NCBI GenBank assembly: GCA_010027485.1
Contig: RGVC01000003.1
Coordinates: forward strand, 1-32,060
Length of the DNA: 32,060 nucleotides
Direction of reading: 5' to 3'
Source: a bacterium
GTDB lineage: Bacteria; Patescibacteriota; Saccharimonadia; Saccharimonadales; UBA4665
The notes beneath the pieces are model-generated. The model was not told the DNA's origin. It did no database searches and was given only the letters and a program-made list of their open reading frames with translations. Positions 9,792 through 19,141 of this stretch are shown here, piece after piece. Each line of letters opens with the position of its first letter. The stretch's first letter is position 1. The position numbers and the translations under genes were made by a program.

Positions 9792-10802
9792 TTAAAAGGG
9801 CATTGGCCTGTACCACTGCGGGGAATCTTTTAAAAATTTTTCTAGGGCAAATTCTCCGAGTAAGCCAGTTTGTGCGCCAACGAATTGAACAACATTCATG
9901 GAATTAATCGGAGCCCACTGCAAAGCACCTTCGATATTATTGCCTTTTATCAAAGCAGCTACAAAAGTAGATGCAAAAGCATCACCTGCCCCAGTGCGCT
10001 CTTTGGGCGGCGAAGGATCTGGATAAAGCGGCATTTTGAGTCGCTTTTGGCCATCCGAGGCGTAAGCTCCTTCTGGTCCATCGGTGATTACGGCAATTTT
10101 AGCGCCTATGGAGTGCATACGGTCTAATAAGTCGTGTAGATTGTTGTAGTCACCGCCAGTCACCAAAACAGCCTCTTCGCGGTTTAGTATCAAAACTTCA
10201 CAGCGTTTATACAGTCGTTTTAATCTTTCAACACCAGCCTTCATCTGAAATGTTCCAGGTTGAAAAGCAAATTTAACTTCGGAGTGTTTCTCTAGCCAAT
10301 CAGCAACTTCGTCATGGTAGTCCATGGCGTGCTCACTGATACTACTAAAATATAGCCACTCCGGTATTTCAGCTGGCCTCAAATGTGGCCAGTCGTAATT
10401 ATATTCTTCGTGTTTAATGAGTATGGTGCGTTCGTCTTTGTACCACAAAACATAGTGATAGTTGCTCTTCTTGCCAGGATTAACACGAACAAAACTGTAG
10501 TCAACACCTTGTTTGTGAAGGGCGTTAATCATATCTCGACCAGCTTGATCGCCTCCAACATTAGTTATAAAGGCCGTATTTAAACCTAATCTTGAAAAGG
10601 CTACTGCAGCATTGGAGGCATTGCCAACCGCATCAAGTACTTCAACATGGTCAAAGGGAATTTTAGTAGCAAATTTCATGGCCAACCAAGGGCCTTCGTC
10701 ATTTTTGTAAGTTACAGCCTGATCATCGAGCAACTTAATAAAAGCGTCAGTAACTATGTCACCTACTGTTATAACGTCAATTTTAGTATTGTTACTTGCC
10801 AC
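9792..10802 (-). CDS. PfkB-family carbohydrate kinase (GTG start)
   Basis: 336 aa; VGDIVTDAF, GNASNAAVAFSRLGL, and ERTGAGDAFASTFVAAL (PfkB signature 2). Confidence 0.9.
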   Translation of the reverse strand: MASNNTKIDVITVGDIVTDAFIKLLDDQAVTYKNDEGPWLAMKFATKIPFDHVEVLDAVGNASNAAVAFSRLGLNTAFITNVGGDQAGRDMINALHKQGVDYSFVRVNPGKKSNYHYVLWYKDERTILIKHEEYNYDWPHLRPAEIPEWLYFSSISEHAMDYHDEVADWLEKHSEVKFAFQPGTFQMKAGVERLKRLYKRCEVLILNREEAVLVTGGDYNNLHDLLDRMHSIGAKIAVITDGPEGAYASDGQKRLKMPLYPDPSPPKERTGAGDAFASTFVAALIKGNNIEGALQWAPINSMNVVQFVGAQTGLLGEFALEKFLKDSPQWYRPMPF

Positions 10803-10841
10803 CCTTTTGAATCCTTATGCTTATTTTAGCACAAAAACTGA

Positions 10842-11756
10842 TCAAACAACGGCTTTGCCGGCCGAATTAAAGTCATCTATTTTTGCTTCTACAACTTTTT
10901 GCACCGCTGGCACTACTTCTTTGTTAATAAGTTTAGCCACAGAAAACTCTTTGGGATTTTCATCTAACACATTCTCTAGCGCAGTTCGATAAGCAATCCG
11001 CATATCGCTGTTGATGTTAATTTTAGAAACACCAATTTTTACGGCCTCGCGGAAATAGTGTCCAGGCGTACCACTCCCACCATGTAGTGAGATATTACAA
11101 TCTGATGCTGCTCTCAATTGCTTTAGTAATTCTAGGTCAAGTACTTTGGGTGCAGGATATTTGCCATGTAAATTACCGATAGCCGCCGCATATGTATCTA
11201 TACCGGTTTGTTCCACAAATGAGCGCATACCTTCTGGAGTAGAGAAAGTTTTTTTAATTTCTTCATAATCAATTTGTTCTTCGTGCAAATTTGAGCTACC
11301 ACCGAAATAGTGTGGTTCACTTTCTACACTTGCGCCAGTGAGCCTGGCGTAATCTACGACTCTTTTTGTAGCTTCTATAATCTCTTCTTCGCTCGCTTCA
11401 TGGTTTGATTGGCTAATGTCGATGTGTATAAACTCAAAACCTGCTTCAATGCCATCAAATGCAGCGTCTATATTGGGGCTATGGTCTAAATTGACATACA
11501 TTTCTACTTCGTATTGACGCTTATAGTTTTCTACCATATCCCTGACATTATCAAGCCCGATGTCATCTACTTCGCCCTGACTAACTTCTACAAGTACTGG
11601 AGCGTTTTTTGCCTTGGCGGCTAATGCCACTGCTTTGAGCGTAGCTTCGTCATCTAAGTTGAAGGCACCAAAGGCCCAACCTTCGGCTCGGGCTTGCGCC
11701 ATTCGTCTTCTGGCTTTAGCGCAATTGTCTCGTATTTGATTTAGTGTAAGTGGCAT
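10842..11756 (-). CDS. fba: Class II fructose-bisphosphate aldolase family protein
   Basis: 304 aa; GAFNLDDEATLKA, VNLDHSPN, GFEFIHIDIS, NLHGKYP, SLHGGSGTP, KININSDMRIA. Confidence 0.92.
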   Translation of the reverse strand: MPLTLNQIRDNCAKARRRMAQARAEGWAFGAFNLDDEATLKAVALAAKAKNAPVLVEVSQGEVDDIGLDNVRDMVENYKRQYEVEMYVNLDHSPNIDAAFDGIEAGFEFIHIDISQSNHEASEEEIIEATKRVVDYARLTGASVESEPHYFGGSSNLHEEQIDYEEIKKTFSTPEGMRSFVEQTGIDTYAAAIGNLHGKYPAPKVLDLELLKQLRAASDCNISLHGGSGTPGHYFREAVKIGVSKININSDMRIAYRTALENVLDENPKEFSVAKLINKEVVPAVQKVVEAKIDDFNSAGKAVV

Positions 11757-11787
11757 GACTCTAATTATAAATGCTTATGCTTAAATG

Positions 11788-12765
11788 TTAAGTAGTTTTA
11801 TTACTTAATACGTGATGAGCGGCTAGTGCAATGTGATTAGCGTCCAATCCAAAATGTAATAATAACTGTTCTGGCGTGCCTGATTCACCAAACCGGTCTT
11901 TCATACCCACTCTTTTTACTGGTACGGGATGATTTTCACTTAATAATTCACTGATTGCACCGCCAAGACCACCAGCAATCTGACCCTCTTCGGCCGTTAC
12001 CACTGCACCGGTTTTTTTGACGCTTTTGAGGATTGTTTCATCGTCTAGAGGTTTGATGGTGGGCACGTGAACAACTTCGGCTTCAATTCCATGCCCAGCT
12101 AGTTTTTCGGCTGCCAATAAGGCCTGGTATGTCATGGTGCCGGTAGCTATCAAACTGACATCTTTGCCTTGTCTATAAACATAAGCTTGGCCGATTTCGA
12201 ATGGAGTATCAGCGGTTGTGATTATCGGAGTCGCTTCTCTGGCTAATCGCAAGTAATTTGGATGCTTATTTTGTGCCATTGCCAGGGTTGCCTTTTCTGC
12301 TTCTAGGCTATCACCCGGGGCAATAACAATCATATTTGGTAAAACTCGCATTAAAGCGATATCTTCGAGCATCTGATGAGTAGCTCCATCTGGTCCGACG
12401 CTAACTCCAGCGTGCGAACCGACTATTTTAACCGGTTGATTGTTTAAACATATTGTAGTTCTAATCTGTTCCCAATTGCGTCCTGGAGAAAATGCAGCGT
12501 ATGAAGACACAAATGGGATTTTACCCATGGCCGCCATTCCAGAGCCAACGGTTACTAGATTTTGCTCGGCCACCCCAATTTCTATGAAACGATTCGGAAA
12601 TTCGGCTTTAAATAAACTCATTTGAGTGGAATCGGTTAAATCAGCGCAGGCAGCAACAACATCGGAATTATCTTTACCGGCCTGCAATAATCCTCGACCA
12701 AAACCTTTTCTAATTGGCTCGCCAGCTAGTTGACTAGTAAGTTCAACGAGATGAAGATCACTCAT
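11788..12765 (-). CDS. Transketolase, C-terminal subunit
   Basis: 325 aa; ADLTDSTQM, RFIEIGVAEQNLV, VTAEEGQIAGGLGGAI. Confidence 0.93.
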   Translation of the reverse strand: MSDLHLVELTSQLAGEPIRKGFGRGLLQAGKDNSDVVAACADLTDSTQMSLFKAEFPNRFIEIGVAEQNLVTVGSGMAAMGKIPFVSSYAAFSPGRNWEQIRTTICLNNQPVKIVGSHAGVSVGPDGATHQMLEDIALMRVLPNMIVIAPGDSLEAEKATLAMAQNKHPNYLRLAREATPIITTADTPFEIGQAYVYRQGKDVSLIATGTMTYQALLAAEKLAGHGIEAEVVHVPTIKPLDDETILKSVKKTGAVVTAEEGQIAGGLGGAISELLSENHPVPVKRVGMKDRFGESGTPEQLLLHFGLDANHIALAAHHVLSNKTT

Positions 12766-13612
12766 GTTCGCTCCTTATTTTACCGCCTAATGTTCGTAGT
12801 TCATGTAAGGCTTTTTTGGCTTGTTCATGATCGGGTGGCTTGCCATGCCAAGTGAAATCGTTTTCCATAAAATCTACACCCTTGCCTGGAATTGTATGGG
12901 CAATTATCATGGTTGGTTTTTCGGCAATCGCTTTGGCCATGGCGCAAGCATCAATAAAAGCGTCTATATTGTTACCGTCTATTTCGATTACATGCCAGCC
13001 GAAGGCCTGCCATTTATCTTTCAGGTTTTCCAGTGGCATTACTGATTCGGTTGGACCATCAATTTGAATGTTGTTGCGGTCTATGATGCCTGTCACTGTG
13101 TTTAATTTTTCTTTGCCAACAAGCATAGCTGCTTCCCAAACATTACCTTCGTCTAGCTCGCCGTCGCCCATGACAACATAAACGTGGCGATTTTTTTGAT
13201 TATCCATACGCATAGCTAGTGCCATTCCAGCAGCTTGGCTAAGGCCACAACCAAGTGGGCCGGATGTATTTTCCATACCAGGTAATCTGGTACGTTCTGG
13301 ATGACCTTGTAGTCTTGATCCCAGCTTGCGTAAAGTGCCTAGCTCTTTTTTATCGAAATAGCCAGCGTGCGCCATTGTTACGTAACGCACCGGCACGCAG
13401 TGGCCATTACTAAGTAGTAATATATCTCTTTCTTCCCAGTCGGGGTTTTTAGGGTCATGTTTTAAGATGTCAAAATATAAAGCTGTAAAAATATCGGCCA
13501 ACCCAAGTGGGCCAGCGCTATGTCCACTACCGGCTTTTTCAAGCATTCTAATAATGTCTTCTCGGATTTCGTTGGCGATAGTTTCTAGTCTTTTTATGGG
13601 TAATTTAGGCAT
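12758..13612 (-). CDS. Transketolase, N-terminal (TPP-binding) subunit
   Basis: 284 aa; GSGHSAGPLG, GHPERTRLPGMENTSGPLGCGLSQAAGMA, TPP motif GDGELDEGNVWEA; overlaps the C-terminal subunit gene by 8 nt. Confidence 0.95.
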   Translation of the reverse strand: MPKLPIKRLETIANEIREDIIRMLEKAGSGHSAGPLGLADIFTALYFDILKHDPKNPDWEERDILLLSNGHCVPVRYVTMAHAGYFDKKELGTLRKLGSRLQGHPERTRLPGMENTSGPLGCGLSQAAGMALAMRMDNQKNRHVYVVMGDGELDEGNVWEAAMLVGKEKLNTVTGIIDRNNIQIDGPTESVMPLENLKDKWQAFGWHVIEIDGNNIDAFIDACAMAKAIAEKPTMIIAHTIPGKGVDFMENDFTWHGKPPDHEQAKKALHELRTLGGKIRSEHE

Positions 13613-13623
13613 AGTGTTTAATT

Positions 13624-14268
13624 TCAGATTAACTCTTTAAGTTTAGCATAAGCTTCTTCAGGATTAGCCGATTTTTGAACATACCCACCAACGTTTAATA
13701 CTTCTACCCCGCCATCAACTAAAGCCTTGATGTTTTGATCATTTATCCCACCATCCCAACCGATTTCTGCTTCTGGGTGATGTTCGCGAATTTTGTTTAC
13801 TTTATCTAAAATTCCAAGATCAGCTTGCCCGCCGTGGTAACCAAGCCGTCCACTAAAAACTAGCACGTGATCAAAGCTATGCATTATCTGATAAGCCCAC
13901 TCGATGGGTGTTTCGTGCAAGATAGCTAAGCCTGTTTTTATGCCATGTTGGTGCAATTGAGCCGCAAAATACATATGATGCACTTCGGCTTCATTATGAA
14001 TAATTACCATATTGGGTTTTAGCTCAATCAATTTGTCTATAACATCCATCGGACGTTGATACATTAAATGAATATCGGCTTTTAGCTCATGTGGCCACCA
14101 GACATGATTAAGGTCTGGTGATTTTGTAGGCGCAAATTCGCCGTCCATCAAGTCTATGTGTATACGCCCAGAAAGTTGTTGTGCCTGCTCCATTTGTTGA
14201 CGGTACTCATCAGCGTCAAAAGCTGTAATTGTCGGACAAATTATAGGCTGGTGTTTTTTATAGCTCAT
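13624..14268 (-). CDS. rpe: Ribulose-phosphate 3-epimerase-like protein
   Basis: 214 aa; HIDLMDGEFAPT, MVIIHNEAE, IGWDGGINDQNIKALVDGGVEVLNVGGYV; position in a pentose-phosphate gene run. Confidence 0.85.
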   Translation of the reverse strand: MSYKKHQPIICPTITAFDADEYRQQMEQAQQLSGRIHIDLMDGEFAPTKSPDLNHVWWPHELKADIHLMYQRPMDVIDKLIELKPNMVIIHNEAEVHHMYFAAQLHQHGIKTGLAILHETPIEWAYQIMHSFDHVLVFSGRLGYHGGQADLGILDKVNKIREHHPEAEIGWDGGINDQNIKALVDGGVEVLNVGGYVQKSANPEEAYAKLKELI

Positions 14269-14701
14269 CGAGTTCTTTTATGCGCCTTTTGAACCGAGCT
14301 GCGCCAGCGAAAGGAGTAATTAACCAAGTATGAACTATCGACACTGCCTCTTTGTCGTTTTGTTGGTGAGCGGATAAACAGAGTACATTACTGTCATCGT
14401 CGTTTCGAGCCGAACGAGCTTCGGCCAAATTCCAACAAATGCTAGCCCGTATGCCCTTGAAGCGATTGGCGGCCATACACATGCCCTGCCCGCTACCGCA
14501 AATTAATATACCCCTAGCTTCTTTATCCTTGGAAGCCAAAAGACTAACCGCCAATTTTTTGGCGTAATTGGGGAAATCATCGTGAGGATCCAGGCTAACA
14601 TCACCAACGTCAACCACCTCGTAGCCACTCATCATAAGATATCTAGATAGATGTTGTTTGAGTTTAAAACCGTTATGATCGGCGCCTATAAATATTTGCA
14701 T
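14258..14701 (-). CDS. rpiB: Ribose-5-phosphate isomerase B
   Basis: 147 aa; IGADHNGFKLKQHL, GILICGSGQGMCMAANRFKGIRA. Confidence 0.92.
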   Translation of the reverse strand: MQIFIGADHNGFKLKQHLSRYLMMSGYEVVDVGDVSLDPHDDFPNYAKKLAVSLLASKDKEARGILICGSGQGMCMAANRFKGIRASICWNLAEARSARNDDDSNVLCLSAHQQNDKEAVSIVHTWLITPFAGAARFKRRIKELDEL

Positions 14702-14713
14702 GAAGCTCTGCTC

Positions 14714-15745
14714 CTACTTTTTGGTTGCGTGTTTTTTAAGTACTCGACCAACGTCGGCAACCACTTCTACTAAACGGTTCGAATAGCCCCATTCGTTGTC
14801 GTACCAAGCCACTACTTTAAGCATATTATCGCCGACTACAGCCGTAAGCTTAAGGTCTACTATGGCGCTATGACTATTGCCTATGAAATCGCTACTTACT
14901 AATTCTTCTTCCGTAACTGCAAGAATTCCCTGATAGAAAGGTGCGCGGGCGGCTTTTTTGAAAGCCTTATTGACAGATTCGACATCGACTTTTTTCTTGG
15001 TAATAATAACAAAATCGGAAAGAGAAACTACCGGAGTTGGAACACGAACACTCATACCGCCGAATATTCCTTCCAGCGTCGGCAATGCCAAAGCGGCGGC
15101 TTTAGAAGCACCTGTGGTTGTTGGAACAATGTTTTCGGCGGCACCACGCATTTCTCGCTTATCTTTAGCGCTAGGCCCGTCTTGTAGAGCCTGAGAGGCA
15201 GTATAACTATGTATAGTTGTCATCATGGCCTTGTCTATGCCAAAATTGCTGTCAATTACTTCGGCTACTGGAGTAATACAATTTGTAGTACATGAAGCAT
15301 TGCTAATAATATCGCCTGAAACTTCTAGTTTTTCGTCATTCACACCCAGCACAACCGTAGTGGCACCCTCGCCCTTGGCAGGAGCAGAAAGCACTACTTT
15401 TTTAGCACCGGCATCGATGTGAGCTTGAGCTTTAGCTGGATCCACAAAAAAGCCAGTCGACTCGATTACTACATCTACTTTGAGGTCCTTCCAGGGCAAC
15501 AAACTGGGATCTCTTTCGGCCAATACTGGAATATGTTGTTTTTTGACAATTATACCCTTGGCATCACTGCTGACTTCGTTTTCGTAAGTACCGTAATTTG
15601 TGTCGTGCTTTAATAGGTGCGCCAATGTTTCGGGGCTGGTCAGGTCATTAATAGCAACGACTTCTAGGTCGCTACGCTCAAAGGCAATCTTAAAGGCATT
15701 ACGTCCAATGCGCCCAAAACCATTTATTGCCACCCTAGTTTTCAT
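14714..15745 (-). CDS. gap: Glyceraldehyde-3-phosphate dehydrogenase
   Basis: 343 aa; VAINGFGRIGRNAFK, active-site NASCTTNC, WYDNEWGYSNRLVE. Confidence 0.98.
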   Translation of the reverse strand: MKTRVAINGFGRIGRNAFKIAFERSDLEVVAINDLTSPETLAHLLKHDTNYGTYENEVSSDAKGIIVKKQHIPVLAERDPSLLPWKDLKVDVVIESTGFFVDPAKAQAHIDAGAKKVVLSAPAKGEGATTVVLGVNDEKLEVSGDIISNASCTTNCITPVAEVIDSNFGIDKAMMTTIHSYTASQALQDGPSAKDKREMRGAAENIVPTTTGASKAAALALPTLEGIFGGMSVRVPTPVVSLSDFVIITKKKVDVESVNKAFKKAARAPFYQGILAVTEEELVSSDFIGNSHSAIVDLKLTAVVGDNMLKVVAWYDNEWGYSNRLVEVVADVGRVLKKHATKK

Positions 15746-15813
15746 TGCTAACCTTTTTTTAACTTGTTTTTGCTTATGCCTAATAGTATAAGCATTATTT
15801 CAATACCTGACAA

Positions 15814-16344
15814 CTACTGTTTTTGGTAGCGTTCAACAGATTCAGCAATTATTTTTTTGGCTTCATCGATATCGCCCCAGCCCAGTACCTTGGTTGATCC
15901 TGGCTTTTTGAGATCTTTGTAGTGAGTAAAGTGTTCGGTTATTTGCTGTATCCAGCGTTCGCCTAGGTCATCTAGACTATTAATGCTATCTCCGGTATTA
16001 CGATCATCAGCTGGTACTACTACCACTTTGTGATCGGCTTCACCATCATCTTCGAAAATCATAATTCCAATTATTTTAGCTTCTAGCCAGACACCTGTTG
16101 GAATTGGTTCAGCGCAAACAACTAGAGTATCCAGCTCATCACCATCTTCATCCAAAGTCTGCGGGATAAAACCATAATTAACGGGTTTGGCATAAATAGC
16201 TGGCTCCACGCGATCAAGCATAAATGCAGCTCGCTTGCGGTCCCATTCTATTTTCAAAAAACTCCCTTGAGGAATTTCAACTACTGTATTGACGGTGCCA
16301 CTTTGGTAGTCACCAGTTTCTAAGACTTGATTAAAATCTGACAC
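15814..16344 (-). CDS. ppa: Inorganic pyrophosphatase, family I (GTG start)
   Basis: 176 aa; VEIPQGSFLKIEWD, YGFIPQTLDEDGDELDTLVV (family I signature), RBS aggag upstream. Confidence 0.95.
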   Translation of the reverse strand: MSDFNQVLETGDYQSGTVNTVVEIPQGSFLKIEWDRKRAAFMLDRVEPAIYAKPVNYGFIPQTLDEDGDELDTLVVCAEPIPTGVWLEAKIIGIMIFEDDGEADHKVVVVPADDRNTGDSINSLDDLGERWIQQITEHFTHYKDLKKPGSTKVLGWGDIDEAKKIIAESVERYQKQ

Positions 16345-16391
16345 TATTATTCTCCTGATTGATTACACTAGTTATTGTACACTATTAGTAT

Positions 16392-17060
16392 ATGAAAATT
16401 ATCGGACACCGAGGAGCTCGCGGGCTGGCACCTGAAAATACTCTAAAAAGTATATTAAAAGCGCTCAATCACAATGTCGATGAAATTGAGTTTGATGTGC
16501 GCGCCACTAAAGACGGCATTATTGTTTTATGCCATGACGAAGCGCTGATAGACGCTAGTGGAAATAGGCTTGTTATAAAAAACACTAAATATATGGACCT
16601 CTTAGAGCATAAAAAAGATCTGGCTCGGCTCGATCAAGCCATTGAACTAGTCAATAAAAAAACTCCGCTACACATAGAGATTAAACCTGGAGAGCCGGCT
16701 TCAAAAGTTATAAAAATTATTAAATCTTATCTAAACAAGGGTTGGAAGAATTCTGATTTTTTGATTGCTTCATACGATGTATCAATATTACTCGAAGCCC
16801 AACAAAAATTACCCGATATTAGACGAGTAGTGATTGAAAAATGGTCTAGCTTTAGGGCTACTAGGCATGCCAAACAAGTAAATACTAAGAGACTGAGCAT
16901 GAACCATCTATGGCTATGGAGCTTTTTTATAAAAAGCATGTCTAAAAGTGGCTGGCAGTTATCGGCCTATACCTTGAATGATCCTAAAAAAGCCAAAAAA
17001 TGGGCTAAGTACGGGTTGTACGGAGTTGTAACTGATTTCCCTGACCAGTTCGAAAACTAG
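16392..17060 (+). CDS. Glycerophosphodiester phosphodiesterase
   Basis: 222 aa; IGHRGARGLAPENTL, DEIEFDVRATKDGIIVLCHDE, LHIEIKPG, VVTDFPDQF. Confidence 0.93.
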   Translation: MKIIGHRGARGLAPENTLKSILKALNHNVDEIEFDVRATKDGIIVLCHDEALIDASGNRLVIKNTKYMDLLEHKKDLARLDQAIELVNKKTPLHIEIKPGEPASKVIKIIKSYLNKGWKNSDFLIASYDVSILLEAQQKLPDIRRVVIEKWSSFRATRHAKQVNTKRLSMNHLWLWSFFIKSMSKSGWQLSAYTLNDPKKAKKWAKYGLYGVVTDFPDQFEN

Positions 17061-17075
17061 TTTATAATATAGCTA

Positions 17076-17783
17076 ATGATAGTCACATTTGATCATAGCG
17101 TAGACGAAGCAGGCAATATTGCAACCTTTTATTTTGAGACTGAAAAATTAATTCACTACACGGCTGGTCAGTTCGTAGAGCTAACTCTCAAACATGCTCA
17201 CCCAGATAAACGGGGCATTAAGCGTTGGTTTACATTATCTTCGTCACCCAATGAAAAACTCATATCGATAACTACCAAATTTGCTAAAGAACATGGCAGT
17301 AGCTATAAAAAAGCCTTAAAAAGTTTAAAAAAAGGAGAGCAGCTAACAATCAGTGATCCCATGGGTGATTTTGTTTTACCAAAGCTAATTCAAACTCCCC
17401 TAATTTTCGTTGCTGGAGGAATTGGCATTACACCCTTCAAAAGCATTTTATCTTGGCTTAGCGAAGTGGCTGAAAAACGACCTATAAAAATGTTAGTGGG
17501 CGTAAATAATGAAGACGAAATAGTTTTTCAAGATGTTATTAATAAGTCAAAAATTCATACTACCGTGGTAGTCTCAGAGCCCTCTAATGCCTGGGGTGGC
17601 GAAGTAGGCAGATTGTCGAGTGAGTTAATTTTGGGATTAGAAGAACCGAGCGACGAAACTCTAATCTACATATCTGGCCCCGAGCCAATGGTTGAACACC
17701 TAGAAAAAGATCTTAAAAAAGCTGGCGTCAAAAAAGATCAACTAGTATTGGACTACTTCCCGAATTACGGCGAAAAGTATTAA
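17076..17783 (+). CDS. Ferredoxin-NADP reductase-like FAD/NAD(P)H oxidoreductase
   Basis: 235 aa; GQFVELTL, RWFTLSSSP, FVAGGIGITPFKSIL, YISGPEPMVEHLEKDL. Confidence 0.88.
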   Translation: MIVTFDHSVDEAGNIATFYFETEKLIHYTAGQFVELTLKHAHPDKRGIKRWFTLSSSPNEKLISITTKFAKEHGSSYKKALKSLKKGEQLTISDPMGDFVLPKLIQTPLIFVAGGIGITPFKSILSWLSEVAEKRPIKMLVGVNNEDEIVFQDVINKSKIHTTVVVSEPSNAWGGEVGRLSSELILGLEEPSDETLIYISGPEPMVEHLEKDLKKAGVKKDQLVLDYFPNYGEKY

Positions 17784-18745
17784 TTTTGCGGAGCGTGAGG
17801 GCGACCCTCTAGGTATTCTCGAATTTTTAGAGCTGCAGTGGCACCTTCACCGGCCGCCGAAGCAATTTGCATAGTTGCACCTGAACGCACATCACCGCAG
17901 GCAAATACGCCTTTTATGGAAGTCTGTAAATTCTCGTCTGTTTTAATAAAGCCAACTTCATCGAGCTTGATTTTAGAATCTTTTACAAACTGAGTGTTGG
18001 GCTCCAGTCCAACGAATACAAATACACCATCGACATCAAATTCAACATCTTTCTTCTTGCTTACGTCATATCCGATGACTTTGTTTACAAACTTATCTTT
18101 GCCGATGATTTTTTTAGTTTGAGTGCCTAAATGAACCGTAATTTGGCCTTTTTTGACGTGTTCTTCAAGTTCTTTTTGAAGAACATCACTGGCTTTGATT
18201 GTGGAGCGGACCAACAGATCAATATGTGAAGTAAAACGAGTCAAAAATATAGCTTCTTGAACAGCTGAATTGCCACCGCCAACTACAGCCAGTTTCTTGT
18301 CGCGGTAAAAAGCTCCGTCACAGGTGGCACAGTAGTGTACTCCTCGTCCGTAAAACTCTTCTTCGCCTGGCACATTAATTTTTTTATAATCTGATCCGGT
18401 GGCAATTAAAACTGCCTTGGCCAGCATTTCTCCGCTAGTAGTCTCCAGTCGTTTTAGCTTACCCTCGTCTTTGATGGACGTGACTTCTCCCGGCTCAATG
18501 ACAGCACCAAAACGCTCGGCCTGCTTACTTAAATCTTCAGACAACTTGAGGCCTTCAACGCCATCTGGAAAACCTGGATAGTTATCGATTTTATCGGTTA
18601 CTGCAGCTAGTCCGCCTATTACGCCTCTCTCGAAAAGTAGTGTTTCGATGTCTTCGCGGGTGGTATAGATGGCAGCCGTTAGAGCTGCCGGACCAGCGCC
18701 TATTACTATTACGTTATGCTTGGGAGTGCTGGTTTTGTCGCTCAT
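17780..18745 (-). CDS. trxB: Thioredoxin reductase
   Basis: 321 aa; VIGAGPAALTAAIY, redox motif CATCDGAFY, VVGGGNSAVQEA, FACGDVRSGATMQIASAAGEGATAA. Confidence 0.96.
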   Translation of the reverse strand: MSDKTSTPKHNVIVIGAGPAALTAAIYTTREDIETLLFERGVIGGLAAVTDKIDNYPGFPDGVEGLKLSEDLSKQAERFGAVIEPGEVTSIKDEGKLKRLETTSGEMLAKAVLIATGSDYKKINVPGEEEFYGRGVHYCATCDGAFYRDKKLAVVGGGNSAVQEAIFLTRFTSHIDLLVRSTIKASDVLQKELEEHVKKGQITVHLGTQTKKIIGKDKFVNKVIGYDVSKKKDVEFDVDGVFVFVGLEPNTQFVKDSKIKLDEVGFIKTDENLQTSIKGVFACGDVRSGATMQIASAAGEGATAALKIREYLEGRPHAPQN

Positions 18746-18748
18746 ATA

Positions 18749-18997
18749 TTAGGCGACAGCTGGTGCTAGCTTAGCGAGGTTATATCCAATAATAACCTCT
18801 TTTGATTCATCTTGTTTGGTAACTACAGTTACAGGAACAGTCAAAGCCCCAGAAAGCTCCAAGGCTTCGGCTTGTCGCTGAGGATGCTCGTCCAGATTCA
18901 CTTCTTCGTAATTCATACCTTTAGCGCCTAGGTATTTTTTGACCATAGAGCAGTAGCCACAGGTGTTAGTAGTGAAGATGGTTATATTTTTGACCAT
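18749..18997 (-). CDS. Glutaredoxin-like / NrdH-like redoxin
   Basis: 82 aa; TTNTCGYCSMVKKYLGAKG, TVPVTVV; 3 nt from trxB. Confidence 0.88.
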   Translation of the reverse strand: MVKNITIFTTNTCGYCSMVKKYLGAKGMNYEEVNLDEHPQRQAEALELSGALTVPVTVVTKQDESKEVIIGYNLAKLAPAVA

Positions 18998-19072
18998 TTT
19001 TGTAGTTCCTTTCGGTTGTTTTTTAATGTTTTTTTAAACGATAACTCTTATTATATATAGCGCTTCGTATTT

Positions 19073-19100
19073 GCACAATACGCTACATATTGTGCTTTTT
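19073..19100 (+). terminator. Terminator-like hairpin (orientation uncertain)
   Basis: GCACAATA (19073-19080)/TATTGTGC (19088-19095), 7-nt loop, followed by TTTTT on the + strand; both flanking genes are on the minus strand. Confidence 0.4.
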
Positions 19101-19141
19101 ACCCCATTTTTTGATTATTTGGAGTTGTATCTGTTATGCCT

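Noticed and set aside
12440-13067. Plus-strand ORFs over the transketolase genes
   Set aside because: Antisense shadows of strongly conserved coding sequence.
14958-15791. Plus-strand ORFs over gap
   Set aside because: Low-complexity Ser/Ala/Thr-rich antisense translations typical of shadow ORFs.
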